A stretch of DNA of 64,000 nucleotides from Sthenelais limicola (lineage: Eukaryota; Annelida; Polychaeta; Phyllodocida; Sigalionidae), in contig OW804097.1 of the NCBI GenBank assembly GCA_942159475.1, positions 37,646,298 to 37,710,297 on the forward strand, read 5' to 3'. The stretch's first letter is position 1, and each line of letters opens with the position of its first letter. The notes beneath the pieces are model-generated. The model was not told the DNA's origin and made no database searches. It was given only the letters and a program-made list of their open reading frames with translations. Shown here in pieces: positions 1 to 10,603 of the stretch. Position numbers and translations under genes: made by a program.

Positions 1-301
1 CTAATGGTAGGCCTACATTCTAAAAATCTATAGAAAACATGCCATATTCAGCATGGAATATTTATAAATGCTCCAATGTCAATATCCATGTGTTATACAT
101 GCTTCCATAACACTAGTCCCCATCTTTCCCATCATGCATTTGGTTTTCATAGAACATTTATAGAAGCTATGATATTGGTGAAAACATTCTTGAAATTTCG
201 AATAAAAATATTACTAAATGTTTGTAGGTCAGATTTTAACTGAATCTATCCCAGCATACACTGTGAGAGACATGCGCAGTGAGACAAGCAAATCCCCTAT
301 T
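1..301 (+). mobile_element. MITE-C copy, cut by window edge
   Basis: First of seven related elements of about 350 bp (others at 1073, 21801, 28497, 38821, 39620, 61469). The full consensus starts AATAGGGGATTTGCAT and ends with the inverse, ATGCAAATCCCCTATT. It has no coding capacity, so it is a non-autonomous DNA transposon by structure. Here the left end lies outside the window and the right end reads CAAATCCCCTATT. Superfamily is not assignable from the sequence alone. Confidence 0.85.
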
Positions 302-369
302 ACTAAGAAGTTCATTACTGATTAGTGCATAGTAACACTTCTACCAAATTTGTATTGGCTCTTATAAAT

Positions 370-605
370 GGGTCAGATTTTCAGAAAATGTACAATTCGC
401 CTTCACCAATCCTCTCAAATAGCCAACATTTAAGACAAAAATGAGCTTCTAAATGCAGTTTAACATGACAGAACTGATACTTTAAATCAATGTCATACCA
501 AATATATTTCAGATATACCGAGTATTCTTAATTTTTCGGCCTAATTCAGGCTAATTTCCCAAATGTGTAGAGCTGCTAATTGTACATTTTCTGAAAATCT
601 GACCC
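370..605 (-). mobile_element. MITE-A copy, subfamily A1 (family description)
   Basis: Intact members are about 225-245 bp with ends GGGTCAGATTTTCAG and CTGAAAATCTGACCC, inverted over about 28 bp through AAAATGTACAATT. Many copies have exact 4-bp target duplications. No copy has coding capacity, so a transposase must act in trans. Six subfamilies differ inside. A1 has TATCAGTTCTGTTATGTT and GAAGCTCATTTTTGTC. A2 has AATACTAGGTAAATTCGAG. A3 has CATTCAATAAATCTGTCTGG. A4 has CCTTGATTCAAACAATCTG. A5 has a GTGTGGTTTTAAGATATC block. A6 has TTCTTAGTTTTAAACT. This copy is full length with flanks AAAT and AGAT. A 4-bp duplication occurs in Sola, Chapaev, Academ and Ginger elements among others; I do not assign one. 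Confidence 0.92.
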
Positions 606-657
606 AGATGCTCAACTAGATAGCGTCGGTTGTTAGTTTGTAGGTTGTATAATATAT

Positions 658-885
658 GGGTCAGATTTTCAGAAAATGCACGATTGTCAGCTATACACAT
701 ACATTTGAGTAAATTCTGCTAAATTCTGCTGCAGTCTGGTCAATACTAGGTAAATTCGAGTACATGCATTTGGCATTGCATTGATTCAAGGATCTGTTTG
801 GTTAGGTTGAACTGTTTTTTAACTTTATTTTCGTCTGAAATCTGGGTTATTTGAGAGGATTATGCATTTTCTGGTAACTTCACCC
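658..885 (+). mobile_element. MITE-A copy, A2, variant right end
   Basis: The left end is the usual GGGTCAG, but the right end is CTGGTAACTTCACCC, so the termini are no longer matched inverted repeats. A2 core present. It starts 52 bp after the previous copy. Confidence 0.88.
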
Positions 886-1072
886 ATGTGCGAAATCCAC
901 TTGGGCCAACTTCCCAACTGACCTCATGGGAGGCGGTACCAGAGGATAATGTTCTCCGAGCACATAATCCTTACACAATCATACATCAGCAGGGAAAACA
1001 GTACAAGTAGAAAACCTTGGCAACAGAATTAGCATTCGATTATAAAAATAGATTCATGTAGAATTTTCAGTT

Positions 1073-1422
1073 AATAAGGGATTTGCATGTTTCACTGTGC
1101 ATGTCTACTGCAGTGCATGCTGGGATGGATTCTGTTGAAATCTGACATTGAAATATTTGGCAACATTTTTATAAAAGATTGCAAGAATGTTTTTATCAAT
1201 ATCAGAGCCTGTATATATGATCTATGAAAACCAAATGCATGATGGGAAAGATGGCGACATGGGTCATGGAAACAAGTATAACACATGGATATTGACATTA
1301 GAGCATTGATAAATATTTCATGCAGAACATGACATGTTTTCTATAGATTTTAGAATGTACCATTAGTCCCATAATTCCATGCGAATCAAAATTCAAAATG
1401 GCGGCTATGTAAATCCCCTATT
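1073..1422 (-). mobile_element. MITE-C copy, full length
   Basis: Starts AATAAGGGATTTGCATG and ends GTAAATCCCCTATT. It carries the family's internal CATGATGGGAAAGATGG block in inverse orientation relative to the copy at 1-301. A 68-codon open frame inside is fortuitous; its counterpart recurs in other MITE-C copies with breaks. Confidence 0.88.
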
Positions 1423-1509
1423 ACCAGCTAATTACTGAAGAATCTGTTTTATTCCGAAACCATTCCGGATCAGGGGTCGTGGCCTGTTTCTCCTGGTGTA
1501 AAGCCAAAT

Positions 1510-1662
1510 GGGTCAGATTTTCAGAAAATGTACAACTGGCAGAACTAAAGATCTAGTAAATTCTGCTAAATTAGACTGAAAAATGATAAACACTGGGTGT
1601 ATCTAAATATATTTTGTGTTGTGTTGATTCCAAGAACCTTTTATTTTCTGCCGATTTCACCC
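1510..1662 (+). mobile_element. MITE-A copy with large internal deletion
   Basis: Only 153 bp. Left end GGGTCAGATTTTCAG, right end GCCGATTTCACCC, flanked on both sides by AAAT (1506-1509 and 1663-1666). About 80 bp of the centre is missing. Confidence 0.88.
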
Positions 1663-1876
1663 AAATCACCACTTTTTGTTTTGTTTTAAAGAAATTTTAA
1701 TGCGCGACAGTTTCAGCGAGCTGATAATCTCATGTGCACAAGAAAAGTAGGCAGGTGACATTTAACATCGAGATATTTACATTGAGTTAAATAAACCAGT
1801 TATGGCAAAACAATATTGTTTTGTTAACTTTCATCTTTTTACACTTTAATAGGAACTCCTCGGTGAAATTGGAAAT

Positions 1877-2021
1877 CACTCTAGGTCCAAAACCTCAGAC
1901 AGATAAGAATTGTGTGTCAGTTATTGGACGCCTACTTCGCTAATCGGTTTCCTGGTCTAGGATTAGGCATTCTAATGGAATTATAATGGCACTTTGGCAA
2001 AAGCTCTGCGAAAGACCACAA
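1877..2021 (+). mobile_element. MITE-D copy, truncated next to a MITE-A
   Basis: Starts CACTCTAGGTCC and shares CTACTTCGCTAATC and ATTATAATGGCACTTTG with the better copies at 45310 and 57712. The right half is missing; the sequence runs into the MITE-A at 2022. Confidence 0.75.
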
Positions 2022-2256
2022 AGGTCAAATTTTCAGAAAATGTACAATTCGCCGTCACCAATCCTCTCAAATAACCCACATATAAGACAAAAATGAGCTT
2101 CAAAATGCAGTTTAACATAACAGAGCTGATACTTTAAGTCAATGCGATACCAAATATACTAAGATATACCCGGTATTCATCGTTTTTCAGCCTAATTTAG
2201 CAGAATATACTAAATGTGTCAAGCTGCCAATTGTACATTTTCTGAAAATCTGACCC
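2022..2256 (-). mobile_element. MITE-A copy, A1
   Basis: Left end slightly decayed (AGGTCAAATTTTCAG), right end CTGAAAATCTGACCC. It lies at the broken edge of a MITE-D. Confidence 0.9.
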
Positions 2257-2506
2257 ACATGTATATCTAGGGAAGGCAGCTTCAATGGCTACGACTCCTT
2301 TCACTCTAGTCACTTCTTAGCAGGCTTTCTGTCGTGCCCTCGCTGATGTTTTCCTCGTTAAAACTTCAGGTCATTCCGTTTGTTGTGTGTTATGGAGAAC
2401 CCATTGTTCCAGACCCTGGAGAAGGGGTCAAGGACATGAGAAAGGTCAAGGATGCAGAAGAAGGCCGCGGCAACGGTGCAAACGACTGGAAGCGCTTTTA
2501 ACATTT

Positions 2507-2809
2507 GGGGCAAATTTTCAGAAAATGTACAATTGGCAGATCAACACATTTAGTCAATTCTGTTAAATTAGACTGTAATATGCCAAATGTACAATTGGCA
2601 GATCAACACATTTAGTCAATTCTGTTATATTAGACTGTATTATGGTAAATACTAGTTATATATATGTGAGTATATTTGACATTGCCTTGATTCAAACAAT
2701 CTGTTTGATTATGTTGATCTGTATTTTGAACCTGATTTTGTTTTCTTAAATCAGGGTTATTTGAGAGGATTGGTAAAGATGAATTGTACATTTTCTGACG
2801 ATTTCACCT
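2507..2809 (+). mobile_element. MITE-A copy, A4, internal tandem duplication
   Basis: At 303 bp it is longer than the family because a segment of about 60 bp (AAATGTACAATTGGCAGATC through TTAGACTGTA) is repeated in tandem near 2523-2640. The right end is the GATTTCACC variant. Flanking DNA on both sides matches the flanks of the next copy. Confidence 0.88.
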
Positions 2810-2881
2810 GTTTACCATACTTTGTCCACCGGTAGTTAGAAGAAGCCAGCAGCCAGATGACTGGAATTACTTTTAACGTTT

Positions 2882-3124
2882 GGGTCAGAAATTCAGAAAT
2901 TGAATAATAATAATTATTCGCCTTCACCAATCCTATCAAATAACCCACATTTAAGACAAATTGAGCTTCAAAATGCAGTTTAACATAACAGAACTGACAC
3001 TTTAAATCGATGCGATACCAAATATACTCAGATATACCCAGTATTTATCATTTTTCAGGCTAATTAAACAGAATTTCCTATTTGTGTAGAGCTGCCAATT
3101 GTACATTTTCTGAAAATCTGACCC
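2882..3124 (-). mobile_element. MITE-A copy, A1
   Basis: Full length, opposite in orientation to the copy at 2507 although both sit between the same left flank (ACTGGAA...TTTTAACRTTT) and right flank (ACTTTGTCC...GGTAGTTAGAAG). Confidence 0.9.
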
Positions 3125-3354
3125 ATTTAGTAAACTTTGTCCATGGGTAGTTAGAAGCAGCGAGCAGCCAGCTGCGGCCGTGAACAGCTGTGAGTCCAAT
3201 GTCAACATGTCAACATTAACATCTTAACATATAACCTCTCCACCAATCCCCAAGCACCTGGCAGTCAGGCGGAAATAACACGACTTTAAGGCCATTTTCT
3301 GCCAAGTTTAACCACAGTACGCTTCAAGTAGGACTTGGGTATATATGTATGGGG

Positions 3355-3593
3355 GGGTGAAATCGTCAGAAAATTTACAATTCGTCTTCACCAATCCTCT
3401 CAAATAACCAAAATTTAAGACAGAAATCAGGTTCAAAATTCAGTTCAACATAACCAAACAGATTGTTTGAATCAAGGCAATGTCCAATATAATAAGATAT
3501 ATATACGTACAATCGACCATTTTTCAGCCTAATTTAGCCTAATTTTCTAAATGTTTAGTGCGGCCAATTGTACATTTTCTGAAAATCTGAGCC
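3355..3593 (-). mobile_element. MITE-A copy, A4
   Basis: Begins with the variant end GGGTGAAATCGTCAG and ends GAAAATCTGAGCC. Core is A4 with GATTGTTTGAATCAAGGC. Confidence 0.88.
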
Positions 3594-3671
3594 GTATATA
3601 TGATGGGCTAAACTAGAGTGAACAGACAGGAATTTATTATAGACGCATTGCTCTGAAAACAAATATCTATA

Positions 3672-3905
3672 GGGTAACTTACACATAGTACGTATTTCAC
3701 TAGTGATTTATATGGTGTAGCAACGAGTGCAATATTAGTGAGTTATGTGAGGTTCTCATAGCAACCAATCTGGGGTTATTCTTTTACTGATATGACCACT
3801 GTAATTCCAATTCATGACTCAATTCTTTTCTATTTTCATGATTAAAAGCATATATAATGATCAATCTATTAACTAACTCGTTGGTTTGGGGGAATTCTCA
3901 GGCTT
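3672..3905 (+). repeat. Repeat family L, copy 1
   Basis: Similar, with gaps, to 52770-52915: both contain TAGTACGTATTT or TAGTGCGTATTT, then GTGAGTTATGTG, then GGCAACCAATCT or AGCAACCAATCT, then CATGATTAAAAGCATATATA, then CTTGGTTT or GTTGGTTT. No terminal inverted repeat was seen, so its class is unknown. Confidence 0.6.
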
Positions 3906-4125
3906 CTTCAACCATCTCTTTAGTCACCCAAATGGGGAGGGTTTACATTGATACAAGGTTTGTATCTTTTATCTAAAGCACGCATAAGAGATAGAGGCTT
4001 ATATGCTTTGATTGGATCTTTTATTCTTATTATTTATATTTGAATAATTAGTGTTGTATAAAAGATAGGTTAACTTTAGAACATCATTTTAAATTTAGCC
4101 TCATATAATATATTATAATTATTAT

Positions 4126-4753
4126 GGGTCAAATTGTTAGAAAATGTACTGTTCACATACACCAATCCTCTCAAATAACTCACATTTAAGACAAAAATAG
4201 CAATTTAGCGACTTGCGACTTATTTTCCTGAAACACATCACATATTTCTGTCTCTTATTCACCTTTTTAAAGCTTATCATCAAGGCATCTAGAATAGAAT
4301 ATGCTGGAAACATGCTAATGGTCTACTAGTGATGTAATCTCACCTGTAATAAGTTGTATAAGTAGGCTAGAACGAGCTGCTACCAGTCATAGTTACAGTA
4401 ATTGCTGCAATGCTATCTCACCTTCCCCATGGCATATCACATATATATGTATGTATACGTAACGTCAGATCAAGTGTGTATATATAAGTGCTCAAGCACC
4501 ATTAAGCTCTGCCTATAAATGATATGTGATTTAATTTGAGTCACAAGTCGCAAAATTGCTATTTCTCAAAGTCATTTATTCACAAGATCTCTTCGTAGGA
4601 ATGTTTTTATTTTGTGGGTGTCTAGTCCTTAGGATCGCATGAATACATGTAACTAGATATACCGCAGATATATAGACCGTTTCTCAGCCTTATTTAGAAG
4701 AGTTTCCTAAATGTGTAGAGCTGCCATGTGTACATTTTCTGACGATCTGACCC
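4126..4753 (-). mobile_element. MITE-A copy split by MITE-B-related DNA
   Basis: The left part (4126 to about 4199) has GGGTCAAATTGTTAG. The right part (about 4650-4753) ends CTGACGATCTGACCC. Between them are two MITE-B left arms in opposite orientation (4200-4253 and 4520-4650) around about 265 bp that I do not recognise. The flanks are TTAT and ATAT. Confidence 0.7.
4200..4650. mobile_element. Composite: inverted MITE-B arms around unknown DNA
   Basis: 4200-4253 ends GACTTATTTTCCTGAAACAC with CATCACAT. 4520-4650 starts TATGTGAT and continues GAGTCACAAGTCGCAAAA and the left-arm block CACAAGATCTCTTCG. The outward-facing arms lie within a MITE-A. The middle could be a separate insertion or a captured segment. 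Confidence 0.6.
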
Positions 4754-5327
4754 ATATAGTAATCAAACAGCTTTAGCATAACAGAAGTGCAGTGTTAATC
4801 CCTAATACTGAGTGTAGCAGAGTTGTGTTGAGATCACTGTAAAAAGCATTGTTATGCCATGATAGGTGTGCGTATCCACAAAAACATGGCCAGATTAGCC
4901 CATTGCATATGCATACATACATTTCACTAGTGAGGGCTGCCTTCTGTATGCAACCTATTGACTCCCCTATTTTGATTGGTTGCGTCAATTTTGTTGCCCA
5001 ATCAATGACGCTCATTTTATGATGGTCATTTCATGATGCAATGTTGTAGGCGCTTGCTTTCGCGGAGTCGGAGTGTTGCGAGACATTAACTGAAGGAATA
5101 TAATGATTAAATAAAGCTAAAATATATGCAGTCCTGGCTCTGAAGTTAATTTCGCTGCCGATTTCGGCAGATTGCAGTAGCCCATGACCAAGTTGATCGA
5201 TTAATTTATATACAGGGAGAATGGAGACAGGTATCACTGCTGTGGGGATGAAGCCAGGACGGTATATGTAACTCAATGCTGCTCCAGTTATCTTCTGAAA
5301 TAAGATAGCAACGTAAGCCAAAAGAAT

Positions 5328-5423
5328 GTTGAACTGAATTTTTAACCTCATTTTGGTCTTAAATTAGGGTCTGTTTGGGAAGATTGGTGAAAGCGAATTG
5401 TACATTTTCTGGCGATTTCACCC
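5328..5423 (+). mobile_element. MITE-A fragment, 5'-truncated
   Basis: Only the right 95 bp remain, ending CTGGCGATTTCACCC (A4-type end). The first half is replaced by unrelated DNA. A 106-codon open frame on the minus strand overlapping it shows no recognisable domain. Confidence 0.75.
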
Positions 5424-5700
5424 ACATATACCATGTTTACCAAACAGAGCTGTGTACAGCCGTTAATCCACGGCACTTAGTCCGCTTCAATTTCATCAAT
5501 GTGCCATTTATTTAAGCAGTTCAAATGAGACACGATGTGATGCTAATTATCACAGCCGTCTGTCTGACTACCATCTGGCTTCTTTAATGTAATACAATTC
5601 TAGAATTGTTGGCTTCTGTGGATTGAGGCACGGCGTCTGTCCACCCAAAATGCATCTTATCCCTCATCACTGTATTGTAAAACACATTGTTTTATCATGT

Positions 5701-5934
5701 GGGTCAGATTTTCAGAAAATGTACAAATGGCAGCTCTGGACTTTTAGTCGATTCTGCTAAATTAGGCTGCAATTTTGCAAATTCTAGGTAATTTCGAGTA
5801 TATTTGGCATTGGTTTTATTCTAGCGATCTGTTTGATTACGTTGAACTGTATTTTGAACATTATTTACGTCTGAAATTTGGGTTATTTGAGATGATTCAT
5901 GAAGGTGAATTGTACATTTTCTGAGAGATGACCC
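5701..5934 (+). mobile_element. MITE-A copy, A2
   Basis: Full length with right end CTGAGAGATGACCC. It abuts a MITE-B that starts 3 bp later at 5938. Confidence 0.9.
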
Positions 5935-5937
5935 TTA

Positions 5938-6305
5938 TGTGATGTGTTCCAGGGAAATGGGCCACAAGTTGCGAAATTAATATTTTTCATAGTGATTTAT
6001 TCACAAGTTCTCTTTGTTCAAATGTTATAACGTTTGGGGTATCTAGCTCTTTCAGTCCTATATAAATACAGGTCTTTGATTTTCGATAACTAGTAAAGTA
6101 AGTTAATATACTCCATACAAAGACCTTCAAAACACAAGGATTTATTTTATACAATATCCTGCAATTTACTACATAGATTGATATGACAAAAAGTGACCAA
6201 CTCCCCCAAAAATTAGAACATTCCAGTAAAGAGATCTTGCGAATAAAACTCTTTGAAAAATATCAATTTTCCGACTTGCGACTCATTTTCCTAGAACACA
6301 TCACA
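5938..6305 (+). mobile_element. MITE-B copy, left-arm/left-arm fold-back form
   Basis: Starts TGTGATGTGTTCCAGG and ends CCTAGAACACATCACA. Both ends carry the same 'left' arm (TCACAAG...TCTCTTTG and its inverse AAGAGATCTTGCGAATAAA), so it is a fold-back derivative, not the usual left-right element (compare 12429). No coding capacity. Confidence 0.85.
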
Positions 6306-6363
6306 TATACTAATCAGGCGATGCATCGGCCTATCATCAGACAGTAATAGCACTGTGTTAATA

Positions 6364-6607
6364 GGGTCAGATTTTCAGAAAATGTACAATTGGCAGCTGT
6401 ACACATTTAGTAAATTCTGCTTAATTAGGCTGCAATTTAAAATTCGGTCAATACTAGGTAAATTCGAGAATATTCGGCATCGTATTGATTCAAGCAATTT
6501 GTTTGGTTAGGTTGGACTGTATTTTGAACTTTATTTTCGTCTGAAATTTGGGTTATTTGAGAAGATTGGCGAAGAGGAATATTGTACATTTTCTGAAAAT
6601 GTGACGC
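6364..6607 (+). mobile_element. MITE-A copy, A2
   Basis: Full length; right end decayed to GTGACGC. Exact AATA duplication (6360-6363 and 6608-6611). Confidence 0.9.
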
Positions 6608-7021
6608 AATAGTGTTAATTCATTAATTAATTATAACTATAATTAGAGGCGTTCCAATTATTCACCTTGGCCAGAATCTCGCATCAGTCAGAGGTGAAAT
6701 AAAGCACTATACATGTATTACTAATTCCATCAGCCAATTCTGAGGAACAGGGTCGTGCATTTATAATATAATTGATTTCAAATTAAGCTATTTTGGAAAT
6801 CTTTCAATGCCAAAGATTAGTTTAATTTCCGAGTTCATTTCCGACTTCATTTCCGATGTCATAATTAAAGATAACTATGGGAACTTCCTACACTCATGTT
6901 GATCCTAAAGCCGGGCCCACACATTCAAGAACTCAGAGCCGAATTGGGCCTTAAGACAAGTCGTACGAATTCAAAATCATTCTTTAGGGAACATTCTTGA
7001 GTTTGGTAATGTGTGGAGCTG
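6608..7021. other. Spacer with weak inverted repeat
   Basis: No gene seen. At 6916-7018 the ends GGCCCACACATTCAAGAAC and CATTCTTGAGTTTGG with ATGTGTGG are imperfectly inverted, so a decayed element of about 100 bp may lie here. Confidence 0.4.
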
Positions 7022-7086
7022 ACAAGTTCAAAATACAGTTAAGCATAACCAGACACATTGCTAGAATCAATGCAATGCCAAATATG
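7022..7086 (-). mobile_element. MITE-A internal fragment, A2
   Basis: 65 bp matching the A2 core (AGTTCAAAATACAGTT, then GCTAGAATCAATGCAATGCC). Both ends are lost. Confidence 0.65.
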
Positions 7087-7730
7087 CGATTGTGGGTGAT
7101 GTTAGCAACGTATTTAGGATCCGTACAGGGTCGACCTTATTGGGTGGAGAAGTAGAAAGTCTGAATAAATTATTTCCCTTAAAATATATGAATGATCCTT
7201 TTGTAACGCTGTCAATCTCCTACAAACATCTACCGTACTACTTCTCTACTTCTCCAACTTCTCCAATAATAGGGAGGTACCGTAGGCCAACCTATCTCAA
7301 TAACGTAACCGTATCCGTATCTTTTTTGTGAAATAGGTCGTATTTTTATGTATGAAAATAAATTGTGAAAATTTTATTTTGATATGTTATGTTGCGTTTT
7401 TCTCGCCATGTTTTGTGGACATCTTTCTTTCTTTTCACATATGTTGTTATGTCAGATATACGGATACGTATACGTTAGACTTGCTAAACCTCGCTAATAA
7501 TCATAAAGAAGGATTTATAAGACGTGAGGAACACCACTGCCACAACATTTGATACCTTCCTGATGTGAAATATAGCTTTTTTTACACCTATAGGGAACCT
7601 TCATAAAAACGGCACTCTTCTGTCATGTTCTGTCCTTGACTGCTGAGGTGCAAGTCTCAGGTTTCAGCAGAGTATGCTTTAGTTTCATATTAAGCTTTAT
7701 GAGAAAAAGTAGCAGAAGGAAAACATATGT
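7087..7730. other. Unrecognised repeat-like spacer
   Basis: Two open frames of 79 and 66 codons occur, with no recognisable domain. The pair GGTGGAGAAGTAGAAAG and TACTTCTCTACTTCTCC is partly inverted, suggesting another decayed element around 7140-7260. Confidence 0.35.
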
Positions 7731-8318
7731 CATATGTTCCAGGAAAATGAGTCACAAGTCGCAAATGTGCTATTCTTCAAAGTGTTGTATTCACAAGATC
7801 TCTTTGTTGGAATATTCTCATTGTTGTGGTGCCTAGCACTGATAGTAACATAAATAGATAGAACCTGATGAGAATGTGGTACAAGGGACACTATTGCACT
7901 GTCCAAGATGTTTGGTTTTTCATGGCCCACAAGCCGATAGGCGAGTGAAGGCCATGAAGGACAGTGTAATAGAGTCCCGAGTACCACATTCAAATTTAGG
8001 TTCTATTTTTACTCCCACGTTGCTATGCTTACTTTATATGGCTATGTTTACTAGGGACAGAAAGTCATACCACACACGTGGAACTGGTGCAAATTACCAC
8101 ACAACTCCCGCCTATACAAATAGCATGTGATGCATACATTAACGTGGAGTAAATACACATACCCAATTTTAAGACAGTGTAATACATATCTATGCATTTC
8201 TAACGTCATGTTATTCATTATCATTAGAATCCGTTTGATCTCATCTTTTCAAATATGATGGTATTTCAACATCCATTTTTTGTGACTTGTGACTAATTTT
8301 CCAGAAACACATCCCATA
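7731..8318 (+). mobile_element. MITE-B copy interrupted by element F
   Basis: The left arm starts CATATGTTCCAGGAAAATGA. The right arm (about 8160-8318) has TCAAATATGATGGTATTTC and ends CAGAAACACATCCCA. About 300 bp (7855-8158) is inserted in the middle, including element F. Confidence 0.75.
7860..8004 (+). mobile_element. Element F, hairpin MITE
   Basis: Starts AGAACCTGATGAGAATGTGG and ends with the approximate inverse CCACATTCAAATTTAGGTTCT. The next inner block, GGACACTATTGCACTGTCC, is matched by GGACAGTGTAATAGAGTCC, so the arms are about 45 bp. A partial second copy at 49335 is also followed by a MITE-B right arm. Confidence 0.7.
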
Positions 8319-8347
8319 TATAGGCCTGACTCGAACGCCTATGTTGT

Positions 8348-8582
8348 GGGTCAGATTTTCAGGAAATGTACAATTCACCTTCGCCAATCCTCTCAAATAA
8401 CCCACATTTAAGACACAAATAAAGTTAAAATTATAGTTCAACCTAACCAAACAGATTGCTACAATCAATAAAATGCAGAGTATACTCGAATTTACCTAGA
8501 AGTGACCAAATTGCAGCCCAATTTAGCAGAATTTACTTAATGTGTACAGCTGCCAATTGTACATTGTCTGAAAATCTGACCC
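8348..8582 (-). mobile_element. MITE-A copy, A2
   Basis: Full length. ATGTTGT occurs just before the left end (8341-8347) and again 8 bp after the right end. Confidence 0.9.
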
Positions 8583-8785
8583 ATAATATATGTTGTTCTT
8601 GGTGTATAATTTAGTTTCCGGTGATTTATTGGCCGCATTATGAGGTCTATTATTGGACTGGGCATGCTGTACCTGTCATGTTGGCATAACTTATTAAGTA
8701 CACAATGCTATGCTCGATCCTCAGGCCCATCAGCTAACATTCAGCAAACAGACCAATGTTGAATATTCCCTCTTCAATTCCACAT

Positions 8786-9019
8786 GGGTCAGACTTTCAG
8801 AAAATGTACAATTCTCCTTCACCAATTCTCTCAAATAACCAAAATTTAAGAAAAAATGAGCTTCAAAATACAGTTTAACAGAGCTGAACAAATATCTTAA
8901 AACCACACAATACCAAATATACTCTGATATATCTGGTATTCATCATTTTTCAGCCTAATTTAGCAGAATTTACTAAATATGTAGAGCTGTCAATTGTAGA
9001 TTTTCTGACGATCTGACCC
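8786..9019 (-). mobile_element. MITE-A copy, A5
   Basis: Full length with ACAT on both sides (8782-8785 and 9020-9023). A5 marker AAAACCACACAATACC present. Confidence 0.92.
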
Positions 9020-9145
9020 ACATAGTGATGCATTAATTTCATAGTTTGCTTTCAGTGATTTGTCCATTTTGGCACATTCACTTGCAAGTTGGATATTTGT
9101 GGGGCAGTCTTAACTGCATGTAACGAATTGGGGGGAGGAGTAAAA

Positions 9146-9369
9146 GGATGAAGTCCTCAGAAAATGTACAATTCACTTCTCACCAATTCTCAAAAATAAC
9201 CCAAATTTCAGACAAAAATAAAGTTCGTCATAACCAAACAGATTGCTAGAATCAGTGCAATGCCAAATATACTCCAATTTACCTAGTATTGGCCAAATTG
9301 CAGCATAGTTTAGGAGAATTTAATAAATGTGTACAGCTGCCAATTGTACATTTTCTGAAAATCTGACCC
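9146..9369 (-). mobile_element. MITE-A copy, A2
   Basis: Begins with the variant end GGATGAAGTCCTCAG and ends GAAAATCTGACCC. Confidence 0.88.
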
Positions 9370-9487
9370 ACAAGCATACAATTAGATAAAGCATTAATCG
9401 GGTGAAACTATCCATCATGGATCAACGCCAAAAGGTAATAGTTCTTCTAATCATCAGATTATATGACAGAACAACACACACATATAT

Positions 9488-9721
9488 GGGTCAAATATTC
9501 TAAAAATGTACAATTCACCTTCCCAAATCGTCTAAAATAATCCTAATCAAAGAGAAAAATTACGTTCAAATGAAGTTTAAAACTAAGAAAGATAACATTC
9601 TAATCAACAGAATGCCAAAGATACTTGGATATGCATAGCATTTGAAATATTCCACTCTAATTTGCAAGAAGTTACACAATTTGTAGAGCTGACGATTGTA
9701 CATTTTCTAAAAATCTGGCCC
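9488..9721 (-). mobile_element. MITE-A copy, A6
   Basis: The most divergent subfamily, with core AAACTAAGAAAG and GATACTTGGATATGCATAGC. Only 6 bp separate it from the next copy. Confidence 0.88.
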
Positions 9722-9727
9722 ACGTAT

Positions 9728-9962
9728 GGGTCAGATTTTCAGAAAATGTATAATTCAACTTCGCCAATCTTCTCAAATAACTAAAATTTCAGACAAAAAT
9801 AAAGTTCAAAATACAGTTCAACCTAACCAAACAGATTGCTAGAATCAATGCAATGTTGAATATACTCGAATTTACCTAGTATTGAGCAGATTGCAGCCTA
9901 ATTTAACAGTAATTACTAAATGTGTACAGCTGACAATTGTCCATTTTCTACAAGTCTGGCCA
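9728..9962 (-). mobile_element. MITE-A copy, A2, abutting an A6 copy
   Basis: Full length; right end decayed to AAGTCTGGCCA. Same orientation as the neighbour but a different subfamily, so the pair is two insertions and not a duplication. Confidence 0.9.
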
Positions 9963-10261
9963 ACATATATCGATGTAATAGTTGCACACCATATCTTCAA
10001 TTGAATATGTCCACAATTTAAAACCATCGCCAAAGTTAAAACTGTTATCACAATCTACTTCATCTAATGCCTATTTCATGCAGTGATGTACATTATTGTG
10101 CACAATGATCGATGTACGAAGGTGAATACATCCATCCTATAACCAGCAAACCAAGCTTTACACAATGTGAACAAGTGATGGGAAAAGCGCATGGAATCAT
10201 ATAGACAAACTATCTAAACAAATTTACACTAGTTTATACCGTATCTTGCAATAGAGCATAT

Positions 10262-10496
10262 GGGTCAGATTTTCGGAAATTGTACAATTCACCTTCCCCA
10301 ATCGTCTCAAATAATCCAAATCTAAGAGAAAAGTTACGTTCAAAATGCAGTTTAAAACTAAGAAAGAGATACTGATAATCAACACAATGCCAAAGATACT
10401 TGGATATGCATAGCATTTGAAATATTCCCCTCTAATTTGTCAGAAGTTACCAGATTTGTAGGGCTGATGATTGTACATTTTCTGAAAATCTAACCC
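10262..10496 (-). mobile_element. MITE-A copy, A6
   Basis: Full length, ATAT on both sides. Shares the A6 core with 9488-9721. Confidence 0.92.
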
Positions 10497-10537
10497 ATAT
10501 CATCAAGTCGAACGGTAATAATCGCACAAGCAACAAG

Positions 10538-10560
10538 GAACACGAGCACGAGCACGAACA
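10538..10560. repeat. Short (CACGAG)n microsatellite
   Basis: About three imperfect units of CACGAG. Confidence 0.6.
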
Positions 10561-10603
10561 CCTAAACAAAGGGGCTATTTCATGCAATGGTATGTCTCCA
10601 TGT

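Noticed and set aside
1092..1298. 68-codon frame MSISMCYTCF..., recurring at 38945 and 61593
   Set aside because: It is the same internal part of MITE-C in each copy and broken in others, so its recurrence reflects the repeat and not a gene family.
5031..5351. 106-codon minus-strand frame with hydrophobic segments
   Set aside because: No family resemblance, no nearby promoter or splice context, and its upstream (N-terminal) end runs into a MITE-A fragment.
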